From Ophiosphaerella korrae (taxonomy: Eukaryota > Ascomycota > Dothideomycetes > Pleosporales > Phaeosphaeriaceae), in the NCBI GenBank assembly GCA_028456385.1, contig JALNQF010000486.1:1-26982 (forward strand): a stretch of DNA of 26,982 nucleotides, read 5' to 3'. Made by a program: the position numbers and the translations under genes. Below the pieces are notes generated by a model, which was not told the DNA's origin, did not search any database, and saw only the letters and a list, made by a program, of their open reading frames with translations. Below are positions 21,601 through 26,982 of this stretch, one piece after another; the first letter of the stretch is position 1; every line of letters starts with the position of its first letter.

Positions 21601-24017
21601 TCTATAACTATATTCTTAATTGTTATTCCTTCTAGTTTTAATATAGAGGGAACTGTTTTAAATCTAATAGGTTCTTAGAATAGTTTTCCTTTAATCGTAC
21701 TTAATTGTTAAAGATATTTCTTTATTATATACCTTATTCCTTATATTTCTACAAACTTCTTTAATATAAAGTTTCTCGTAGCTCTACTATTAATTATTAA
21801 TCGTACTTTTCTTTCTTAGTAAGTACCTATTTTTATAATATGTGTGCCTCCTACGCTTTCTAGCTGTTCTTACTTAGGTATTTTTATAAACTATTTATCT
21901 TTCTTAGGCTATAGGCCTACTTTAAGCTTATATTCTTTGTATTTTAGGTATTTATCGTATATGCACTTGTACTATAGTCTTCCTTAGACGCATTTTTTAG
22001 ATAGTTTTAGACTAGGTCTTACTACTACGTATCTATCTTCTAGGATTATTTTCTATCCTTAGATATCTTCTACTAAGATTACTCTTATATAGTTATAGCC
22101 TCTTCTTTGTATAAGCTATATATTGTTGTTTACTTTAGAATTTCTATATATAATATAATTCTTGTCTAGGTATAATATCTATAATACTTTAAAGTATACT
22201 AGATGTTTTAGATCTATTATTTTGTTATCCCCTTCCTAGTACTTATCTTTTCTAGGTATGTCTATTGTTAAGATATAGTACACTACTAGTACTCTTAGTG
22301 TGTAGGCTTTATTAATCTATCGCGTTTTTCTTATAAGGTACTACTATTCTTTTTATATAGGTATTCTCCCTACTATAACTATATATTACTTTATCTATTC
22401 TTAAAATAGTATAAACTTTATTTCCTTAGGATTACGTTCTTTTTAGTCTTTATACGCTTCTTCTATACTTATAACTATTAAGTATATTTAAACAAATCTC
22501 TATTCTTTGTTTTATTCTTTTATATCTATTATTATATAGCTATTATAGCTATATATATCTAGCTAGGTATACTCTATACCTCTTATACTAACTTATCTCT
22601 TACTTTCTTATAGTTCTTTAGAAGAAGCCGTAGTAGTCTCTTTATCTAGTACTCGTTCTTTAGCCTAGATTAATAGGGTCTAGGGTTCTTCTCCTTCTAA
22701 ATCTTCTATTAGTAGGTCTATTATATAAGCTATCTCTTCTAGCTATACTTTTATTCTACTTTCTTTTATTGTAGCTACTCTATATCTCTATTTCTATAAG
22801 AACTATACTACTCCCTATTTACTAGAAAGATGTATATAGTAGTTATTATTATAACAAAAGGTCTAATAGAGTATTACATATTATACTTCTTTACTCCCTA
22901 CTACCTTCTCCTAAGGTTTAGCTTATGCTTTTAGTACTTCTTTCTTATTCTTAGTTGTTTTTAACTAAGTTTCCTTATCTTTTCTTAGGTTTTTACTTCT
23001 ATAGTCTTTTGCGAAGTATCTTAGTTTCCTACATTTATAGTATACTATATCTCTTTTCTTTTATAATTAGTAGTCTTTCGCGTAGTAGCCTTTCTTACTA
23101 TAGTTAAAGCACGTAAAGTCTTTATTCTTCTTCCTCTTCTTGTCCTTGTTAGCGTTAAGGATTATAGGGTCTCCCTTATCCTAATTCTAAGTATAACCTC
23201 TATACTTGTTCTTCTTCTATTCTTAAAGATCGTCGTTAATTTGTATTACCTATTATTTTAAGGCTTCTAGCGTTTAGGGTTTTTCTATATAAATTATTTT
23301 GTATTAGATTTTTAAGTTTAGTCCTTATTTAAATTATAATATTAAGGCTAACTTATTCTACTCTATATTTTACAATAGTTATTTAAACTATAATACGTAC
23401 TCTAGAATACTCTAGCTTTATATAAGCTTTTCTAGCTATTCTTTAGCTTGTTAGGTAATATCTATATCTCTAAATACTACTCTTATTCGTCTAGTAAAGT
23501 ATTTATAACTTCTAAAGATAGCTCTTATTTTATCCTTTTAGGTTATTAGAGCGTATATCGTATAGTCTATCTAGTAAGGTTTAAACTATCTTATTATATT
23601 TTCTTTAAGATACATTCTAATATATATTACCTTCTTTTCTTCTATATTAAAGTGTAGTACTTATACGTCTATCTAGAGTTATACTAAAGCTATAAAGAGT
23701 CTTAGTTTTTCCTTTATTCTATTAAACTTCTTAAGGATAGGTATCTTAGGTAGTTTTTTTGTTGCACTTATTTCTAGTTGTTAGGTAATTAATTCTATCT
23801 AGTTCTAGCCTTTAATAATAGCTTTAATTTATACTTTATTCTATTTTAAATAGTCTTGTAGTTCCTTGTTCTATATTTCTAGTGCTTTAATTACTATCTT
23901 TATATCCTCTTTATTATTAATTAGTTTATTTATACAATCCTTAATCGTTTCTTATATAGTACTATCTAACTTATAACTACTCTTAGGGGCTTTACTTGTT
24001 AAGCTTTCTACTATCGT
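18576..24017 (-). pseudogene. Gag-pol polyprotein of A3, RIP-degraded
   Basis: Collinear with A1 and A2, with all landmarks in one phase. Zinc knuckle at 23070-23111 keeps the first Cys (23109-23111); protease motif NSRAT at 21777-21791; the RT box at about 20868-20885 reads YLDN with the second Asp lost, as in all copies, and then an extra Leu to Phe-type change; integrase D (19614-19616), D (19416-19418, GAT) and E (19308-19310) codons are all present; chromodomain at about 18585-18733. Premature TAA and TAG codons are spread along the frame. The shared Asp to Asn change in RT lies in a TpG context, so independent RIP hits can explain it. Confidence 0.9.
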
Positions 24018-24055
24018 ATTAGCTAGACTACGCGCTACTTACGCTTTACTTCTTG

Positions 24056-24075
24056 TAATAACTAAATTAGTAAGG
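24056..24075 (-). other. Candidate primer-binding region of A3
   Basis: Same segment as in A1 and A2, with RIP-type changes only; no tRNA assigned. Confidence 0.3.
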
Positions 24076-24536
24076 TATAATAGGCCTCCTATTGTTAACT
24101 ATAGGTACCTATCTTAGAAAGGTTAGTAGATTGTAAGGTAATAACAAAAGTTTATATAGAGATCTATAATAACTATAAATAATAGAAGATGTTTTGTAAC
24201 TGTCTTGTATTAGCGTTCTATAGTTAAAGGATTAAATTACTAATGCTATCCTAACAATACGTATTACTACTAACTATATAGTAATAATATCTTAGCAGCT
24301 TCGTTACTTCGTATTTACTAAGATCGCGAATTTACAAATTCGTTATATAATAGCTTTGTAGCTTCGTGTTTACTAAGATTGTAAATTTACGAATCTATTA
24401 CGTATCTATATTATAGTTAGCTTCCTAATCGAACTCGTTATCCTATAGGTTGTTACTCTACTTATCTTATGCTTTGTTAGTAGCTAAGCGTAGACTAATT
24501 AGTTCTATCTCGGTTTCCCTTGTTACTACTATAATA
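24076..24536 (-). repeat. A3 right LTR (its 5' LTR)
   Basis: 461 bp, from TATAATAGGCC to CTACTATAATA. It differs from the left LTR by transitions in the compared parts. Confidence 0.92.
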
Positions 24537-24541
24537 TCTAG
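24537..24541. repeat. Right target-site duplication of A3 (TCTAG)
   Basis: Identical to 17463-17467. Confidence 0.9.
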
Positions 24542-24890
24542 AGTAGATAAATAAAAACTTACTTAAAAGAAGAAATAGTATTATAGTAGTAATAAGAAAA
24601 CTATAAATAGAACTAATAAGCTTTATAATAATTAACTTAGACTTATATAATACTAAAAAGTATAAACCTAATTAGGAGGCTATATATAATTTAGATACCT
24701 AGAGTAATTTATAATCTATAGACTTTTAGTATTAATAGATTATAAATTAGAGTAATCTATAATCTACTAGTCTTAGTAACTATAGATTATAGATTATATT
24801 AAGTATATAGTTAGTAGTAATATATATTATTAAGATAGTATTAGTAATTTAATCCTTTAACTATAGAATACTAATATAAGATAGTTATAA
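24542..24890 (+). mobile_element. B1 gypsy fragment: polypurine tract and truncated 3' LTR
   Basis: This is the + strand end of a gypsy element related to family A. After a few internal bases there is a purine-rich AAAAGAAGAAATAG (24565-24578), then an LTR from TATTATAG at 24579 to 24890 (312 bp), cut off where the LTR of B2 begins. Its reverse complement matches 25009-25367 of the B2 LTR, but it has only one unit of the 48-bp repeat that is doubled in B2, which accounts for the 47-bp length difference. If B2 inserted here, the missing 118 bp of this LTR should lie to the right of the window. Confidence 0.8.
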
Positions 24891-25367
24891 TGTTATTAGG
24901 TATTACTAGGGTCAACTTCCTAGTACCTAATAAGTACTAGTAGATTAAAAGTTAATAGTAAAAGCTTAGGTTATAATCTATAATAACTTATAAATAATAG
25001 AAGATATTTTATAACTATCTTATATTAGCGTTCTATAGTTAAAGAATTAAATTACTAATATTATCTTAAGGATACATATTCTACTAACTATATACTTATT
25101 ATAATCTATAATCTATAGTTACTAAGTATAGTAGATTATAGATTATCTTAATCTATAATCTATTATTACTAAAAGTCTATAGATTATAAATTATCTTAAT
25201 CTATAATCTATTATTACTAAAAGTCTATAGATTATAAATTAGCTTAGGTATCCTAGTTATATATAGTCTCTTAATTAAAGTTACTACTTTACTTATCTTA
25301 TACTTTATTAGCTTCTAAGTTAAAGCTAATTAGCTCTATCTTAATACTTTCTATTATACTTATAATA
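24891..25367 (-). repeat. B2 left LTR (its 3' LTR), family B
   Basis: The LTR is 477 bp, from TGTTATTAGG to ACTTATAATA, followed by a pyrimidine-rich CTATCTCCTCTTTT, which is the - strand polypurine tract. The central part (24980-25090) is clearly similar to the A LTR (shared TTATAAATAATAGAAGATATTTT-type core, about 25 bp, and TATTAGCGTTCTATAGTTAA), while the ends and the U3 part differ. It contains TAATCTATAATCTA palindromes and a 48-bp tandem duplication. The other LTR lies outside the window. Confidence 0.82.
25145..25240. repeat. 48-bp tandem duplication inside the B2 LTR
   Basis: Units 25145-25192 and 25193-25240 appear identical. Each contains TAATCTATAATCTA and a near-inverted TAGATTATAAATT, so each could fold as a hairpin. 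B1 has a single, diverged unit. Confidence 0.88.
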
Positions 25368-26070
25368 CTATCTCCTCTTTTAAGTAGGTCCTAGTTTATC
25401 TATCTTAGAGCTAAAGTTATTAGTCTAGTTTCTTTATTAATATAGAGTTCTTTATCTTCTCTTATAACTATTTCCTCTATACGTTATTACTATCTCTTTA
25501 CTAATTACGTACTACGTAATAGTATTAAAATATTTCCTTATTCTTATTATACTTCTCTTAAGTTAAACCCTAAGTCTCTTCTTTATATTATTTCTATAAA
25601 TAATAGTAAAGCTTATAAAGTATATATCTATATAAATATATATAGTTTTTATAATATATCTAGTATTTCTTTTTCTAAGTATACGTTAATTATACTTATT
25701 CTTACGTCTAGGCTTAATAATAATAGGGAAAGCTATTAACTAGACTTAAGAGAAATTACTATCTTAAATTATAGAAGCTAAAGCTAAGTATAAGTATATC
25801 TAGGAGCTTATATAGAGTAAGCTAGTAAAAAATTAAGCTTATTTCTTTTATCTTTATAAGATAAAAGCCTTAAATAATAAGAAATTAGCTAAGTAGTTAG
25901 TAGCTCTAGAAGCTAAGCTAGATCTAGATAAGGCGTTTAGTATTACTATAGTAAGTCCTACGCTAGACGTCCCTATTATCTCTCTATCTATTATTAGTAA
26001 TATTAGTTCTCTTAGTTTACTACTAGGCGTTCTAGAGGGTTTTAACTTTAGAACTCCTCTAGTTTCTTAG
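25281..26070 (+). pseudogene. Antisense accessory ORF of B2, RIP-degraded
   Basis: This is the family-B version of the antisense frame. In phase 0 it reads LSYTLLASK and LISSIL in the LTR, matching LSYALLVAK and LISSIL of A1. It then runs through the polypurine tract (RAKVISLVSLLI against TSTKVINPISLLI) and is open without a stop from 25446 to 25736 (97 codons), past RNSIKIF (RNRVKIF in A1). At 25737-25739 it stops and the open frame moves by +1 at the same place as in family A. The last part reads ALEAKLDLD and GVLEGFNFRTPLVS, with a stop at 26068-26070. The Cys cluster is less clear here. The start codon is not identifiable. In-register alignment without gaps over both parts supports a true coding history. 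Confidence 0.5.
25368..25381 (-). other. Polypurine tract of B2
   Basis: On the - strand, AAAAGAGGAGATAG directly before the 3' LTR; comparable to the tracts of A1-A3. Confidence 0.65.
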
Positions 26071-26982
26071 AGTAATTAAGATTATCTTCTAGTTCCTATA
26101 TTTCTTCCTATAGTTGTCCTTTTTTGTCTATACTTATCTATTCTACTAAGTAGTAGTCTCTTCTATTTTAGAACTAGTACTATAAGATTTTCTTAACTTC
26201 TTATTCTTTTTATTCTCTATACGTATCTACTTTATATACTAGTAGTTCTACTTCTAGTAGTACTTATTCTAGTAAAGCTACGTAAAATATTAAGTATATC
26301 TTTATCTTATTTAGTAGCTTTAATTTAAATATAACTAGTATAACTTCTTTTTTAATTTTATATAGTCTTATTTTAACGTAGTCTAATTTTAAGCTTAGTC
26401 TCTTACTTTTAATATTCTTCTATACTAGCTATACTTTTTCTTTCTTTCTAAATTAAAGTCTCTTTTTATACTTCTTATTATAGTATTTTACTATATAATT
26501 ATATAAAAATTTTATATCTTATTTTAGTTAATTATATATATCTTTAAGTTTATTAGTAAAACATTTTCTTCTTAAAGACTAAGATATCTAATTTCTTAGT
26601 ATCTAGTATATATTAGGTTTAAATCTATAGTTTGCAAAGAAAAGTAATACTCTTATTACTATATTCTTTACGCTGTTATATACTAACTATACTATAGGTA
26701 GTAACTATACCTAATTATTCTAGTTATAGTTAAGGTAGTATCTTAGGTATTATTCTACTATCTAATTTATTTATTCTAACTATCTATTTATTTATAAGTA
26801 ATATACTATAAATATTACGTATTTAATTCTTAATTACACTATTATTATTCTCTATAGTTTTAATATAAATTATACGTCTCTATCTATAATAATCTTATCT
26901 AGTAGTCTATATTAACTAATTATAGTTCCTAGAACCTAGTATATAGTAACTTCTATCCTACTTTTTTCTTTATATAGTCTAA
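26042..26982 (-). pseudogene. Pol of B2: integrase core and chromodomain, RIP-degraded, partial
   Basis: The - strand frame aligns with the A family pol. The chromodomain is at about 26051-26199, with YLVE*I in place of YLVK*I and the same ELEDNLNY ending. Upstream, the integrase core is present: the second catalytic Asp codon (GAT) near 26881-26885 and the Glu region near 26772-26778 (the E codon position as in A). The terminal stop TAA at 26042-26044 is at the same place as in A, again overlapping the end of the + strand frame. The remaining integrase, RT, protease and Gag should lie to the right. Premature stops are frequent. Confidence 0.8.

Larger units (their letters stand above)
17468..24536 (-). 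mobile_element. Ty3/gypsy chromovirus copy A3, complete, RIP-inactivated
   Basis: The third full copy is 7069 bp on the - strand, with LTRs at 17468-17928 and 24076-24536 and perfect target duplication TCTAG. It is inserted into the internal 3' end of the truncated B1 element, about 40 bp from the B1 LTR. Landmarks lie at a constant offset of 15732 from A1. A1, A2 and A3 have three different target duplications, so they are three separate insertions and not a tandem duplication of one block. Confidence 0.94.
24579..25367. repeat. Large inverted repeat formed by two head-to-head B-family LTRs
   Basis: Arms 24579-24890 and 25009-25367 are inverted copies, separated by a 118-bp spacer (24891-25008) that is the remaining part of the B2 LTR. 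It arises from the opposite orientation of B1 and B2. Confidence 0.8.
25368..26982 (-). mobile_element. Ty3/gypsy chromovirus copy B2, internal part, cut by the window end
   Basis: A full or partial element on the - strand, related to family A but diverged, with changes that include transversions and many more differences in the LTR. Only the 3' part is in the window: the antisense-ORF region, the chromodomain and the integrase core. Confidence 0.85.

Noticed and set aside
1736..24536. Tandem segmental duplication of a whole 7-kb block
   Set aside because: Each copy has its own different 5-bp target duplication (CTTAT/CTTGT, ATCTC, TCTAG) and the sequences between are unrelated, so these are independent insertions.
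1..26982. Mitochondrial or bacterial AT-rich DNA
   Set aside because: The LTR structures, chromodomain, copia and gypsy domains and RIP-type variation fit nuclear DNA of a filamentous fungus; no mitochondrial gene or bacterial operon was seen.

Overview
The window is one block of nested, mutated LTR retrotransposons. I found no host gene, tRNA, rRNA, CRISPR array or intact open reading frame. The sequence is very AT-rich, TpA is everywhere, and CpA and TpG are scarce. Where copies of the same element can be compared, they differ almost only by C/T and G/A changes, often passing through CG, TG, CA and TA at one site. This is the signature of repeat-induced point mutation (RIP), with CpG decay, and points to a filamentous ascomycete (Pezizomycotina) and an AT-rich heterochromatic compartment. 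The species cannot be read from the window.

Layout: (1) 1-1735, a Ty1/copia pol on the + strand (reverse transcriptase, RNase H). (2) 1736-8804, Ty3/gypsy element A1 on the - strand, inserted into the copia RNase H region. (3) 8805-9213, the copia RNase H end and its tail. (4) 9214-16282, element A2 (-). (5) 16283-17427, an unrecognised stretch that probably contains the copia 3' end. (6) 17432-17467 plus 24542-24890, a truncated + strand end of a related gypsy element (B1). (7) 17468-24536, element A3 (-), inserted into B1. (8) 24891-26982, element B2 (-), which cuts the B1 LTR and runs off the window inside integrase.

A1, A2 and A3 are complete copies of one family. Each is exactly 7069 bp with 461-bp LTRs, and each has its own 5-bp target-site duplication. 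They carry one gag-pol frame of about 1,810 codons: Gag, CCHC knuckle, long spacer, protease, reverse transcriptase, RNase H, integrase, chromodomain. The frame is never shifted but is full of RIP stops. The chromodomain makes them chromoviruses.

The most interesting feature is a second, antisense reading frame on the + strand. It starts inside the LTR, crosses the polypurine tract, contains a Cys cluster and a charged helical part, and ends tail-to-tail with pol, overlapping it by about 20-30 bp. The same frame, in register, is seen in the diverged element B2. This suggests that the family carried a real antisense accessory gene.
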